Below are positions 15,919-25,789 of a stretch of DNA of 64,000 bases, one piece after another (position 1 is the stretch's first letter; each line of letters begins with the position of its first letter). Origin of the DNA: Fusobacterium gastrosuis (GTDB taxonomy: Bacteria > Fusobacteriota > Fusobacteriia > Fusobacteriales > Fusobacteriaceae). Where the stretch lies: contig NZ_LT607734.1 of the NCBI RefSeq assembly GCF_900095285.1, positions 682,001 to 746,000 on the forward strand, in the 5' to 3' direction. The notes beneath the pieces are model-generated. The model saw only the letters and a list, made by a program, of their open reading frames with translations, searched no databases and was not told the DNA's origin. The translations under genes and the position numbers were made by a program.

Positions 15919-17326
15919 AAATTCTATTAATAACACCGTCACAATTATTTAAAATGTTTTTTATAATTTCTACACCTTTCTTTATTTCTTGAAAATTGAC
16001 ATTTACAACACTTATACGAATTTTTGAAGAAGCCTGCTGATTTGGATAAAAAATAAAACCGGGCAAAACTGACAATCCTTGGATATGACATTTATAATAA
16101 AATTTTTCTTCATCGATGTAATTAGCAAGTTCAATCCAAACAAAGAAACCACCTTTAGGGATATGTAAAATTTTTAAATGCTCTATTTGAAGTAATTCTC
16201 CTATCATAAATTCCATTTTTCTTTTAAAATTTTCTCTTAAAGTTTCAAGATGTTTTTCGAGTAGTCCTTTCTCAATAAAAATTTCTAAAAATTTTTGATT
16301 TATACCGGAAGTTGTTGTATCAATAAGATACTTACTTAAACTTAGATAGTTTGTGAATTTTTTAGGTGGTACAAAAAGTGTGATAGCTATTCCAGGCATA
16401 ACGATTTTTGAGAAAGTTTTTATATAGAAAACTCTATCATATCTATCTAATGATTTTAAAGATTTTACAGGTGATGAACCATAGTAAAAATCAGAAAGAT
16501 AATCATCTTCTATTATAAAAAAATCAAATTTTTGAGAAAGCTCTAGTAATTTTTTCTTTTTCTCTAAGGACCAAGTAATACCAGTAGGATTTTGGAAATT
16601 TGTCATTATATAAATAAAATGAATTTTAGTCTTTTCTAAAACTTTTTCTAATTCATTCATATCCCAGCCATCGTTTTTTAGTTCAATACTTTCTATTTTA
16701 CAAGATTTATTTATGAGATGCATAGCGTTTTGATAAGTTGGTTCTGAAAGTAAAAAAGTCTTTTTTTGATTTGAACCTAAAGCAGAGCAAATTAGTTCCA
16801 ATGTTGCTTGAGTACTGGAACAAATTATTATATTTTCCTTACTTGCAGCAATAAAATATCTTTTTAGATATTTTTCAATGCAGATTCTAAAACTTTCAAG
16901 ACCTTGAATATCTTGGTATCCCAATAGATTCTTACTAAAATTTTCGTCTTCTAAAATAGTGCTTAAAATTTCTTTGTAATCGTTATAAGGAAACAAATCT
17001 TTTGGTGGTGCACCACTTGCAAAGTTTATTTGCCCATTATCTGAACTTTGTCCAAAACGAAAAGTATTTAAGATAGGAACCATAGTTTCACTAACAGCTA
17101 AATCATAACCTTTTTTTATAAAGCAGCCTTTTCCTTTTACATTATATAAAAATCCTTCTTTTTCTAAGCGTTGAAAGACTTTTAGGACTGTATTGGAATT
17201 TATTGAAAACTTAATGGAAATTTGTCGGATAGAAAAAAATTTATCGTGTTCTTTCCATTTTTTTTGAGAAAGCTCTCTGATTAAAGCTTCATATAATCCG
17301 TTAGAAATATTCTTACTTTCAGTCAT
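15917..17326 (-). CDS. MocR-type (GntR/aminotransferase fusion) transcriptional regulator
   Basis: The 469-residue protein has an N-terminal GntR winged helix (about residues 1-75, with FSIRQISIKFSINSNTVLKV) fused to a fold-type I aminotransferase domain. The PLP lysine lies in YIKTFSKIVMPG. Other PLP contacts are NFQNPTGIT and IIEDDYLSDF. MocR proteins are PLP- or amino-acid-responsive regulators. The gene is divergent from megL, a PLP enzyme, and a palindrome lies in the shared 143-bp region, so control of megL and of itself is the natural hypothesis. A PdxR role is less likely because no vitamin B6 genes are adjacent. Confidence 0.85.
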   Translation of the reverse strand: MTESKNISNGLYEALIRELSQKKWKEHDKFFSIRQISIKFSINSNTVLKVFQRLEKEGFLYNVKGKGCFIKKGYDLAVSETMVPILNTFRFGQSSDNGQINFASGAPPKDLFPYNDYKEILSTILEDENFSKNLLGYQDIQGLESFRICIEKYLKRYFIAASKENIIICSSTQATLELICSALGSNQKKTFLLSEPTYQNAMHLINKSCKIESIELKNDGWDMNELEKVLEKTKIHFIYIMTNFQNPTGITWSLEKKKKLLELSQKFDFFIIEDDYLSDFYYGSSPVKSLKSLDRYDRVFYIKTFSKIVMPGIAITLFVPPKKFTNYLSLSKYLIDTTTSGINQKFLEIFIEKGLLEKHLETLRENFKRKMEFMIGELLQIEHLKILHIPKGGFFVWIELANYIDEEKFYYKCHIQGLSVLPGFIFYPNQQASSKIRISVVNVNFQEIKKGVEIIKNILNNCDGVINRI

Positions 17327-17352
17327 GATATATTCTCCATTCAGATATTAAT

Positions 17353-17370
17353 AACTGTACTATGACAGTT
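17353..17370. promoter_or_regulatory. inverted repeat in the MocR-megL divergent region (candidate operator)
   Basis: AACTGT-N6-ACAGTT is a perfect 18-base inverted repeat. It lies 27 bases upstream of the MocR start and about 50 bases upstream of the megL -10-like TATAAT (17419-17424). Its position fits a MocR binding site, but binding has not been shown. Confidence 0.45.
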
Positions 17371-17469
17371 TTTAGTATAAAATATTAAAAAACAAAATGT
17401 ATTATGTTATTATTATACTATAATATGTGGAAAAATAAACTAATTTTTTATTTAATAGGAGGGGTAAAT

Positions 17470-18657
17470 ATGAAAGAAAAAAAATGTGGAATGGGAACGC
17501 TCGCTATACATGGGGGAAGTGAAAAAAATCCTTTTGGAGCACTAGCAACACCTATATTTCAAACATCAACATTTATTTTTGATTCAACTGAGCAAGGTGG
17601 AAAACGTTTCGCTTTGGAAGAATGTGGATATATATACACAAGATTAGCTAACCCTACTACAACTGTTTTAGAAGAAAAAATGGCAAAATTAGAAAATGGT
17701 GAAGCAGCTGTTGCAACTTCATCAGGAATGGGAGCAATAGCTTCTGTTTTGTGGACTGTATTAAAGGCAGGAGATCATGTTATAACTGATACGACTTTAT
17801 ATGGTTGCACATTTGCTTTGATGTCACATGGACTTACAAAATTTGGAGTTGAAGTTAGCTTTGTTGATACTTCTGATTTAGAAGCTGTAAAAAAAGCTAT
17901 GAAAGCGAATACTCGTGTAATTTATCTAGAAACACCAGCAAATCCAAATTTGAAAATTGTTGATATAGAAGAAGTTTCTAAAATTGCCCATACAAATCCA
18001 AATACATTGGTAATTGTAGATAATACATTCTCTACTCCATATATTCAAAGACCGCTTGATTTAGGGGCAGATGTTGTTGTCCATTCAGCAACTAAATACT
18101 TAAATGGTCATGGAGATGTTATTGCCGGAATCGTAATAACAAATAAAGAATTAGCAGATCAAGTTCGTTTTGTTGGTCTAAAAGATATGACTGGAGCTGT
18201 TATTGGACCACAAGAAGCATACTATATAATAAGAGGTTTAAAAACATTTGAAGTTCGTATGGAAAGACATTGTAAGAACGCTGAAAAAATTGTTGAATAT
18301 TTAAAAACAGTAGATAAGATAGAAAAAGTTTATTATCCAGGTTTAAAAGACCATGAAGGATATGAAGTAGCTAAGAAGCAAATGAAAGCATTTGGTGGAA
18401 TGATTTCTTTTGAACTAAAAGGTGGATATGAAGCAGGTAAGAAATTATTAGATAATTTGAATCTTTGCTCGCTAGCAGTGTCTTTAGGAGATACAGAAAC
18501 ATTAATTCAACATCCAGCGTCAATGACACATTCACCATATACAAAAGAAGAAAGATTAAAAGCACATATAACAGATGGATTAGTTAGATTATCAGTAGGG
18601 TTAGAAAATCCTGAAGATATTATAGCTGATTTAGAAGAAGGTTTTTCTAAAATTTAA
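17470..18657 (+). CDS. megL: L-methionine gamma-lyase
   Basis: A PLP-dependent Cys/Met-metabolism enzyme of 395 residues that cleaves methionine to methanethiol, 2-oxobutyrate and ammonia. The PLP lysine is Lys209 in HSATKYLNGHGD. The active-site segment LYGCT has Tyr111 and Cys113; this Cys is the residue that separates methionine gamma-lyases from cystathionine lyases and synthases, which have other residues there. The frame extends upstream to 17404, but TAGGAGGGG before ATG 17470 and the family N-terminus select 17470. Fusobacteria use this enzyme for malodorous sulfur production. It is divergent from the MocR gene. Confidence 0.93.
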   Translation: MKEKKCGMGTLAIHGGSEKNPFGALATPIFQTSTFIFDSTEQGGKRFALEECGYIYTRLANPTTTVLEEKMAKLENGEAAVATSSGMGAIASVLWTVLKAGDHVITDTTLYGCTFALMSHGLTKFGVEVSFVDTSDLEAVKKAMKANTRVIYLETPANPNLKIVDIEEVSKIAHTNPNTLVIVDNTFSTPYIQRPLDLGADVVVHSATKYLNGHGDVIAGIVITNKELADQVRFVGLKDMTGAVIGPQEAYYIIRGLKTFEVRMERHCKNAEKIVEYLKTVDKIEKVYYPGLKDHEGYEVAKKQMKAFGGMISFELKGGYEAGKKLLDNLNLCSLAVSLGDTETLIQHPASMTHSPYTKEERLKAHITDGLVRLSVGLENPEDIIADLEEGFSKI

Positions 18658-18698
18658 TTTTAAATAAAAACTAGATTTTTTTCTTCATTTTTAGTACA

Positions 18699-18716
18699 AT
18701 TTATCTAGATAAATTT
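18699..18716. other. perfect 18-bp palindrome between megL and the antiporter gene
   Basis: AATTTATCTAGATAAATT is fully self-complementary and lies 42 bases after megL. There is no T-run after it, so it is not a canonical terminator. It may be an operator for the downstream gene or a weak stem. The rest of the 206-bp gap shows only AT-rich sequence. Confidence 0.35.
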
Positions 18717-18863
18717 CGTTTTAAAATTAAATATCTTTTTTAATTAATCAAAGTATACTTAATATTTGAACAATAAAAATTGAAATAAAAATAATTGAAT
18801 TTTATGTATGTGGATTTTTGGGGAAATTAAATAGAGTATAGATTATAAAAAAGGGGAAATTAT

Positions 18864-20195
18864 ATGAAGGAAAGAGAGATAAGAGCTAGTTTTAAAGGGT
18901 TAATACCTTTTATTGTGTTTATTTTTATATATTTAGGAACAGGAATATTTTTGAATATGAAAGGAGTTAATTTAGCTTTCTATCAACTTCCTGGACCTGT
19001 TGCAGCTTTTGCCGCAATAATAATAGGTTTTATTATTTTTAAAGGAACAATTCAAGAAAAATTTGAAACATTCTTGGAAGGTTGTGGACACCAAGATATT
19101 ATAACAATGTGTGTTATATATTTATTAGCCGGAGCATTTGCAGTGGTATCTAAAGCAATGGGAGGAGTAGAAGCTACTGTTAATTTGGGAATAACATATA
19201 TACCACCTCATTTTATAGCTGTAGGGTTATTTATAATTGGAGCGTTCATTTCAACAGCAACAGGAACTTCAGTTGGAGCGATAGTTGCTTTGGGTCCAAT
19301 AGCAGTTGGACTAGGAGAAAAAAGCGGAGTTCCAATGGCTCTAATACTAGCTGCTGTTATGGGTGGGGCTATGTTTGGAGATAACTTATCTGTTATTTCA
19401 GACACAACAATAGCAGCTACCAAAACTCAAGGTGTGGAAATGAAAGATAAATTTAGAATAAATTTATACATTGCAGCACCAGCAGCAATTTTAACTATAA
19501 TATTACTTGTAATTTTTGGAAGACCAGAAGTTGCTCCAGAAGTTGCCGTTCAAAGTTTTGATTTAGTAAAAGTTTTACCTTATATTTTTGTATTGGTAAT
19601 GGCTTTAATTGGAGTAAATGTATTTGTTGTTTTAACAGCAGGAGTTTTATTGTCAGGAGTGATAGGTTTTGCTTATGGAGATTTCACTCTACTTTCTTTT
19701 GGACAAGAAATATATAATGGTTTTACAAATATGACTGAAATATTTATTCTTTCTATGTTAACAGGTGGAATGGCACAAATGGTAACAAAAGAGGGAGGAA
19801 TACAATGGGTTATAGAAGCAGTACAAAAAATGATTATAGGAAAGAAAAGTACAAAATTGGGAATAGGTCTTTTAGTTGGGCTAACAGATATAGCAGTTGC
19901 GAATAACACAGTTGCCATAATAATTAATGGAAGTATAGCTAAACAATTATCAGAAAAATATGAAGTAGATTTAAGAGAAAGTGCAGCATTTTTGGATATT
20001 TTTTCTTGTATAATGCAAGGGATAATTCCTTATGGAGCTCAAATGTTAATTCTTTTAGGTTTTGCAAAAGATGCCGTTTCTCCTACTGAGTTAATCCCAT
20101 TATTATGGTATCAAATCCTTTTAGGAGTGTTCTCAGTAATTTATATTATATTCCCAGCAATAAGTGAAAAAGTTTTAAAAACTTTAGACAAGTAG
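18864..20195 (+). CDS. NhaC-family Na+/H+ antiporter-like transporter
   Basis: The 443-residue protein has about 11 transmembrane helices. TGTSVGAIVALGPIAVGL and GGAMFGDNLSVISDTTIAAT are hallmarks of the NhaC/ion-transporter superfamily, including the acidic DN motif in the GDN stretch. Characterised members exchange Na+ for H+, or malate/lactate plus Na+, and some relatives carry amino acids. Position between megL and the pyruvate oxidoreductase gene would fit a sodium cycle with Rnf or an amino-acid/keto-acid exchange, which is inference only. The ATG follows AAAGGGGAAATTAT. Confidence 0.75.
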   Translation: MKEREIRASFKGLIPFIVFIFIYLGTGIFLNMKGVNLAFYQLPGPVAAFAAIIIGFIIFKGTIQEKFETFLEGCGHQDIITMCVIYLLAGAFAVVSKAMGGVEATVNLGITYIPPHFIAVGLFIIGAFISTATGTSVGAIVALGPIAVGLGEKSGVPMALILAAVMGGAMFGDNLSVISDTTIAATKTQGVEMKDKFRINLYIAAPAAILTIILLVIFGRPEVAPEVAVQSFDLVKVLPYIFVLVMALIGVNVFVVLTAGVLLSGVIGFAYGDFTLLSFGQEIYNGFTNMTEIFILSMLTGGMAQMVTKEGGIQWVIEAVQKMIIGKKSTKLGIGLLVGLTDIAVANNTVAIIINGSIAKQLSEKYEVDLRESAAFLDIFSCIMQGIIPYGAQMLILLGFAKDAVSPTELIPLLWYQILLGVFSVIYIIFPAISEKVLKTLDK

Positions 20196-20239
20196 TCAAA
20201 TATAAAACTATATATCAATAATTAAGGGAGGGTATTTAA

Positions 20240-23200
20240 GTGAAACGTGTAATGAAAACAATGGATGGAAATCAAGCAGCAGCATATGCATCATATGCAT
20301 TTACAGAAGTAGCAGGAATATATCCTATAACTCCATCTTCACCAATGGCAGAATATGTTGATGAGTGGGCAGCAAGAGGAATGAAAAATATTTTTGGTGT
20401 CCCAGTTAAATTAGTTGAAATGCAATCAGAAGCAGGAGCGGCAGGGACAGTACATGGTTCATTAGAAGCAGGAGCATTAACAACTACTTATACAGCATCT
20501 CAAGGATTACTTTTAAAAATACCAAATATGTATAAAATTGCAGGAGAATTATTGCCCGGAGTTATACATGTATCTGCTCGTTCTTTATCAGTTCAAGCAT
20601 TATCAATATTTGGGGATCATCAAGATATATATGCAGCTCGTCAAACAGGTTTTACAATGTTAGCTAGTGGATCAGTTCAAGAGGCTATGGATATAGGAAC
20701 AATAGCTCATTTAGCTGCAATAAAATCTAGAGTACCAGTTCTTCATTTCTTTGATGGATTTAGAACTTCACATGAAATTCAAAAAATAGAACTTATGGAC
20801 TACGATGTATGTAAAAAATTAGTGGATTATGATGCTATACAAGCATTTAGAGATAGGGCATTAAACCCTGAACATCCTGTTACAAGAGGAACTGCACAAA
20901 ATGATGATATTTATTTCCAAACAAGAGAAGCTCAAAATAAATATTATGATGCAGTACCTGATATTGTAGCAAAATATATGGAAGAAATATCTAAAGAAAC
21001 AGGAAGAGAATATAAACCTTTTAAATTTACAGGAGCAGCAGATGCAGAAAGAGTAATTATAGCTATGGGCTCTATATGCCAAGCAGCAGAAGAAACAGTG
21101 GAATATCTTGTTGCACAAGGGGAAAAAGTAGGGTTACTAACTGTTCATTTATATAGACCATTTTCTGAAAAATATTTCTTTGATGTCTTACCAAAAACAG
21201 TTAAAAAAATAGCTGTTTTAGAAAGAACTAAGGAGCAAGGAGCACCTGGAGAACCTTTATTATTAGATGTTCAATCGTTATTCTATGGAAAAGAAAATCA
21301 ACCAGTAATAGTTGGAGGAAGATATGGATTATCCTCTAAAGATACAACTCCTGCACAAATTAAAGCTGCATTAGATAATTTAAAATTAGATAATCCTAAG
21401 AAAAATTTTACTATAGGAATAGTAGATGATGTAACATTTACATCTTTAGAAATTGGAGAAAGATTGAATGTTGCTGATCCATCTACAAAAGCTTGCTTAT
21501 TTTTTGGATTGGGAGCAGATGGAACCGTTGGAGCAAACAAAAACTCGATAAAAATAATTGGAGATAAAACAGATTTATATGCACAAGGATATTTTGCATA
21601 TGACTCTAAAAAATCTGGTGGTGTTACAAGATCTCATTTAAGATTCGGTAAAAAACCTATCAGATCAACATATTTAGTATCAAGTCCTAGCTTTGTAGCT
21701 TGTTCTGTTCCAGCTTATTTAAAACAATATGATATGACATCAGGTCTAAAAAAAGGTGGAAAATTTTTATTAAACTGTGTTTGGGATAAGGATGAAATCT
21801 TAGAACATATACCAGATAATATTAAATATGATTTAGCAAAATCTGAATCAAAATTCTATATTATCAATGCGACAAAACTTGCTCAAGAAATAGGTTTAGG
21901 TCAAAGAACAAATACAATAATGCAAGCGGCTTTCTTTAAGTTGGCTGAAATTATACCTTTTGAAGATGCACAAAAATATATGAAAGATTACGCATATAAA
22001 TCTTATCAAAATAAAGGTGACGATATAGTTCAATTAAATTACAGGGCTATTGATATGGGAGCTGAAGGCTTAGTTGAAATTGAAGTTGATCCTAATTGGG
22101 TAAATTTAGAAGTTTCTAAAAAATCTGAAGATAAATTGGTAAAAGATACTTGTAATTGTAAGACTGAAGTTCTGACAAGCTTTGTAAAAAATATAGTTGA
22201 ACCTATAAATGCAATGAAAGGAAATGAATTACCGGTTTCAGCTTTTGTTGGTAGAGAAGATGGAACTTTTGAAAATGGGACTGCTTCATTTGAAAAAAGA
22301 GGAGTAGCAGTAAATGTTCCTATATGGGAAGCAGACAAATGTATTCAATGTAACCAATGTGCTTATGTTTGTCCACATGCTGCAATAAGACCTTTCTTAA
22401 TATCAGAAGAAGAGAAGGCGGCATCTCCTGTTGAAATAAATAGTATTAAGGCAGCAGGAAAAGGACTGGATGGTCTAACATATAGAATACAAGTTACGCC
22501 ATTGGATTGTGTTGGTTGTGGATCTTGTGCAAATGTTTGTCCAGCACCTGGAAAAGCATTGTTTATGGAACCTATTGCAAAATCTATAGAAGCTCAAGAA
22601 GATGATAGAGCGGCTTATCTATATGGTAAGGTATCGTATAAGGCTGATAAAATGCCAGTAAGTACAGTTAAAGGCTCTCAATTTCAACAACCTTTATTTG
22701 AATTTAATGGAGCTTGTCCTGGATGTGGAGAAACACCTTATTTAAAAGTTATTTCACAAATGTTTGGAGATAGAATGATGGTAGCAAATGCTAGTGGATG
22801 TTCATCAGTTTATAGCGGTTCAGCTCCTTCAACTCCTTATACAAAAAATTGTTGTGGAGAAGGTCCAGCTTGGGCATCTTCGTTATTTGAAGATAATGCG
22901 GAATATGGATTTGGAATGCATGTAGGAGTAGAGGCACTAAGAGATAGAATTCAAAGTATAATGGAAAATTCTATGGAAATAGCAAGTCCTGCTGTACAAG
23001 CTTTATTTAAAGATTGGATAGAAAATAGAAATTTTGCTGCTGCAAGTAGAGAAATTTCAGAAAAATTAATAAATTTATTAAATGAAAAAGATGAGGCATA
23101 CGCAAAAGAGATTTTATCATTGAAGCAATATTTAGTGAAGAAATCACAATGGATAGTTGGTGGAGATGGATGGGCTTATGATATAGGTTATGGTGGACTT

Positions 23201-23812
23201 GATCATGTGCTTGCTGCAACAGAAGATGTAAATGTAATAGTAATGGATACAGAAGTTTATTCAAATACTGGAGGACAATCTTCTAAAGCGACACCGACAG
23301 CAGCAGTTGCAAAATTTGCAGCAGCAGGAAAACCTTTAAAGAAAAAGGATTTAGCAGCAATTTGTATGAGCTATGGACATATATATGTTGCACAGGTTTC
23401 TATGGGGGCAAATCAACAACAATTTTTAAAAGCTATACAAGAGGCGGAAGCATATAATGGACCATCAATTATAATTGCTTATTCTCCTTGTATAAATCAT
23501 GGAATTAAAAAAGGAATGTCTAAATCACAAACTGAAATGAAGTTAGCAACAGAATGTGGATATTGGCCAATATTTAGATATAACCCAGCTTTAGAAAAAG
23601 AAGGGAAAAATCCATTAATTTTAGATTGTAAAGAACCTAAGTGGGAATTATATCAAGAATACTTGATGGGAGAAACAAGATATCAAACATTAACAAAAAC
23701 AAATCCAGAAGAAGCTAAATCTTTATTTGAAAAGAATCAATGGGATGCACAAAGAAGATGGCGTCAATATAAGAGATTAGCTAGTCTAGATTTCAGTGAA
23801 GAAAAGAAATAA
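20240..23812 (+). CDS. nifJ: pyruvate:ferredoxin (flavodoxin) oxidoreductase, single-chain
   Basis: The 1190-residue homodimeric-type enzyme oxidises pyruvate to acetyl-CoA and CO2 and reduces ferredoxin. All domains are fused in order: pyrimidine-binding domain I (YPITPSSPMAEYVDEW at the start), transketolase-C-like domain II, gamma domain, two 4Fe-4S motifs (CIQCNQCAYVCPHA and CVGCGSCANVCPAPG), then the TPP domain with the proximal cluster Cys in ACPGCGETPY and the GDGWAYDIG Mg/TPP motif. The start is GTG at 20240 behind AGGGAGGG. It would be the main source of reduced ferredoxin for Rnf. The gap to the upstream antiporter is 44 bases. Confidence 0.96.
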   Translation: MKRVMKTMDGNQAAAYASYAFTEVAGIYPITPSSPMAEYVDEWAARGMKNIFGVPVKLVEMQSEAGAAGTVHGSLEAGALTTTYTASQGLLLKIPNMYKIAGELLPGVIHVSARSLSVQALSIFGDHQDIYAARQTGFTMLASGSVQEAMDIGTIAHLAAIKSRVPVLHFFDGFRTSHEIQKIELMDYDVCKKLVDYDAIQAFRDRALNPEHPVTRGTAQNDDIYFQTREAQNKYYDAVPDIVAKYMEEISKETGREYKPFKFTGAADAERVIIAMGSICQAAEETVEYLVAQGEKVGLLTVHLYRPFSEKYFFDVLPKTVKKIAVLERTKEQGAPGEPLLLDVQSLFYGKENQPVIVGGRYGLSSKDTTPAQIKAALDNLKLDNPKKNFTIGIVDDVTFTSLEIGERLNVADPSTKACLFFGLGADGTVGANKNSIKIIGDKTDLYAQGYFAYDSKKSGGVTRSHLRFGKKPIRSTYLVSSPSFVACSVPAYLKQYDMTSGLKKGGKFLLNCVWDKDEILEHIPDNIKYDLAKSESKFYIINATKLAQEIGLGQRTNTIMQAAFFKLAEIIPFEDAQKYMKDYAYKSYQNKGDDIVQLNYRAIDMGAEGLVEIEVDPNWVNLEVSKKSEDKLVKDTCNCKTEVLTSFVKNIVEPINAMKGNELPVSAFVGREDGTFENGTASFEKRGVAVNVPIWEADKCIQCNQCAYVCPHAAIRPFLISEEEKAASPVEINSIKAAGKGLDGLTYRIQVTPLDCVGCGSCANVCPAPGKALFMEPIAKSIEAQEDDRAAYLYGKVSYKADKMPVSTVKGSQFQQPLFEFNGACPGCGETPYLKVISQMFGDRMMVANASGCSSVYSGSAPSTPYTKNCCGEGPAWASSLFEDNAEYGFGMHVGVEALRDRIQSIMENSMEIASPAVQALFKDWIENRNFAAASREISEKLINLLNEKDEAYAKEILSLKQYLVKKSQWIVGGDGWAYDIGYGGLDHVLAATEDVNVIVMDTEVYSNTGGQSSKATPTAAVAKFAAAGKPLKKKDLAAICMSYGHIYVAQVSMGANQQQFLKAIQEAEAYNGPSIIIAYSPCINHGIKKGMSKSQTEMKLATECGYWPIFRYNPALEKEGKNPLILDCKEPKWELYQEYLMGETRYQTLTKTNPEEAKSLFEKNQWDAQRRWRQYKRLASLDFSEEKK

Positions 23813-23817
23813 TAAAT

Positions 23818-23850
23818 AAAAAAGGTTGCTATTTTTAGCAACCTTTTAAT
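23818..23850. terminator. intrinsic terminator after nifJ, possibly bidirectional
   Basis: A 12-bp stem AAAAGGTTGCTA/TAGCAACCTTTT (23820-23831 and 23836-23847) has a TTTT loop. The 3' arm ends in TTTT, and the A-rich 5' side would also serve minus-strand transcripts. Confidence 0.8.
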
Positions 23851-23865
23851 ATTTTTATAGAAAAG

Positions 23866-23951
23866 TATAAATTTATTGTAATTTATATTTTATAAAAAGA
23901 ATTTCGGGTTTTGAGAGCAACAATCTCGAACTACTGCAGTAGCAGAAGTTA
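23866..23951. repeat. copy B of the two-copy intergenic element with a variable hairpin
   Basis: It contains TATAAATTTATTGTA (23866-23880), GTTTTGAGAGCAA (23908-23920) and GAAGTTAG (23944-23951), matching copy A at 8884-8983. Between blocks 2 and 3 is the perfect palindrome CTACTGCAGTAG (23931-23942) where copy A has a different hairpin. It lies between the nifJ terminator and the minus-strand NADH oxidase stop. Confidence 0.6.
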
Positions 23952-23960
23952 GCCAACACC

Positions 23961-25295
23961 CTATTTAGCCCCTAATGCAGCCATAGTAATATAGTTGTAT
24001 GGTTTGTTAAAATGAGGTAAGAAGAAAATATCCAATAACTTAAATTTATCAATAGTTACTTTCTCTTGAACAGCTAATGAGAATAAATGTATAGCCATAG
24101 AAATATCCTGTTTAGAAGCTATTTGGGCACCAATTATAGTTCTATCATCTTTTCTGTAAACTATTCTAATACTTACTTGTTCATTATTATGTTCCATAAA
24201 TTCAGGTTTTTGTAAATCGTGGAAAGTTGTTTCTAATGCATCAATTCCTAGTCTTTGAGCCTTTTCTAAAGTCAGACCAGTTGAAACCATATTATATCCA
24301 AATATAGATATACCATTTGAGCCTTGAACTCCAATACTTTCTAATTTAGTTCCGCATACATTGTGTGCGGCAACTATACCAGATCTAACAGCATTAGTGG
24401 CAAGAGCTATATAATTTATATCATCAATTGAATTATCAAAAACAGTAGCACAATCTCCTATCGCATAAACATCATCCAAGCTAGTTTTTTGAGTTCTATC
24501 AACAACATAAGCACCATTTCTAAATAGATTAAGTTTACCTTTTCCTAAAGCAGAGTTAGGTCTGAATCCTATACAAAGAACAACCATATCAACTTGGTAT
24601 TCTCCTTTATCAGTCACAACAGCTTGAACTCTCTTATCTCCTTTTATTTCTTTTACTAATTGTTTATAATTTAATTTAACACCATTATTTAGAAGTTGAG
24701 TATCCATTTTATCTCTGAAAGGTTTGTCATAGTAAGTAGACAAACACTCATCACAGAAGTCAATTAAATGAACATCTTTTCCCCAACGCTTAAAAGCTTC
24801 AGCTAATTCAACGCCGATATATCCTGCACCAACAACTGCAACAGTTTTTATTTCAGGTCTTTCTTTTAATTTATTTATAACTTCTTCGGCATGTTGATAT
24901 AGTTTTACAAATTGGACATTATCTAGATCTTTTCCTGGTATTTCTGGATTGATTGGAAGAGAACCAGTAGACAGGATTAATTTATCGTAAGATTCTTGAT
25001 ATTTTTTACCATCTTTTCCAGTTGCATAAACGATTTTTTTATCAAAATCTATATTTGTAACTTCAGTTTCCATATGGATTTTTGCACCTTTAGCTTCCAA
25101 TTTATCCTTAGAGGAATAGAAAAGTCCTTCTGGACCAGAAATTTGTCCGCCAATCCATAGAGCCATTCCGCATCCTAAGAAGCTGATATTAGAATTTTGG
25201 TCAAAAACCACAATTTCATTTCCTTTATAGTTATCTAGCATTGTATTAATACAAGCTGTTCCTGCGTGGTTTGCACCCACTACAACAATTTTCAT
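23961..25295 (-). CDS. nox: FAD-dependent NADH oxidase / CoA-disulfide reductase family protein
   Basis: The 444-residue flavoprotein has an N-terminal FAD motif [13 protein letters not shown], an NAD motif [17 protein letters not shown] in the middle, a second FAD motif [10 protein letters not shown], and a C-terminal dimerisation domain. Cys42 in [13 protein letters not shown] is the single redox cysteine of the family. Water-forming NADH oxidases and CoA-disulfide reductases share this plan and cannot be separated by eye; oxygen removal is likely in this anaerobe. The frame opens at GTG 25304, but AGGAG lies 8 bases before the ATG at 25295, so that start was chosen. Confidence 0.88.
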   Translation of the reverse strand: MKIVVVGANHAGTACINTMLDNYKGNEIVVFDQNSNISFLGCGMALWIGGQISGPEGLFYSSKDKLEAKGAKIHMETEVTNIDFDKKIVYATGKDGKKYQESYDKLILSTGSLPINPEIPGKDLDNVQFVKLYQHAEEVINKLKERPEIKTVAVVGAGYIGVELAEAFKRWGKDVHLIDFCDECLSTYYDKPFRDKMDTQLLNNGVKLNYKQLVKEIKGDKRVQAVVTDKGEYQVDMVVLCIGFRPNSALGKGKLNLFRNGAYVVDRTQKTSLDDVYAIGDCATVFDNSIDDINYIALATNAVRSGIVAAHNVCGTKLESIGVQGSNGISIFGYNMVSTGLTLEKAQRLGIDALETTFHDLQKPEFMEHNNEQVSIRIVYRKDDRTIIGAQIASKQDISMAIHLFSLAVQEKVTIDKFKLLDIFFLPHFNKPYNYITMAALGAK

Positions 25296-25304
25296 AAAAA
25301 GCAC

Positions 25305-25588
25305 TCCTTTTATCTTAAAATATACTAAATTAATTCAGTTTAATTTATTATAATTCTATATCTTTTTAATATAATTTTAAAGAGTGAAAATAAAAAAATG
25401 AAATTTTGGTTATATTTTTTTCAAAAATTTATCAAATCAGTTTAATAATTACACAAATTTAATAAAAAAGATAAAAATATTTTTTCTTTTAATTTCAACA
25501 AGAAAAAGGCTGTATATTTGTAAAGCAAAAAAAATGTCTATTTTTTTTTCAAAATGTTTTTAATGTAAAAAAAAAATAAAAAAAATAG
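25305..25588. other. AT-rich intergenic stretch upstream of nox and csp
   Basis: No open frame with a ribosome-binding site, RNA gene or repeat was seen. The region has long A and T runs. A TATAAT reading on the minus strand near 25350 may be the nox -10 element, but no convincing -35 was found. Confidence 0.4.
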
Positions 25589-25617
25589 TATACAAATTGC
25601 AAATTTTAGTGTATAAT
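25589..25617 (+). promoter_or_regulatory. promoter of the cold-shock gene
   Basis: A perfect TATAAT (25612-25617) has a weak -35, TATACA (25589-25594), 17 bases upstream. The predicted leader of about 165 bases (25624-25789) has no open frame and resembles in length the regulatory 5' UTRs of cspA-type genes. Confidence 0.5.
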
Positions 25618-25789
25618 AAAACTTGAGTATGATGTCTGACTTATTATTTTGAATGTTCTTTTAATATTGTGATAAGCGATTATGTATAGTTTTCCTTTTT
25701 CTAATATTAAGTTGTTCTATATGCTTTTATAGATATATTCAATTATATTAGTTACTTCATAATTCAATAATAATTTTTTGGAGGTTACA

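Noticed and set aside
17404..17469. Upstream extension of megL
   Set aside because: It would contain a -10-like TATAAT and the ribosome-binding site; the enzyme family begins at MKEKKCGMGT.
20861..21118. Antisense frames within nifJ, carB and rnf genes
   Set aside because: They lie opposite strongly conserved coding sequence, lack ribosome-binding sites and have biased composition typical of shadows in AT-rich DNA.
25305..25588. Possible small gene or mobile element remnant in the nox-csp gap
   Set aside because: No inverted repeats, target duplications or coding frame were found; only A/T runs are present.
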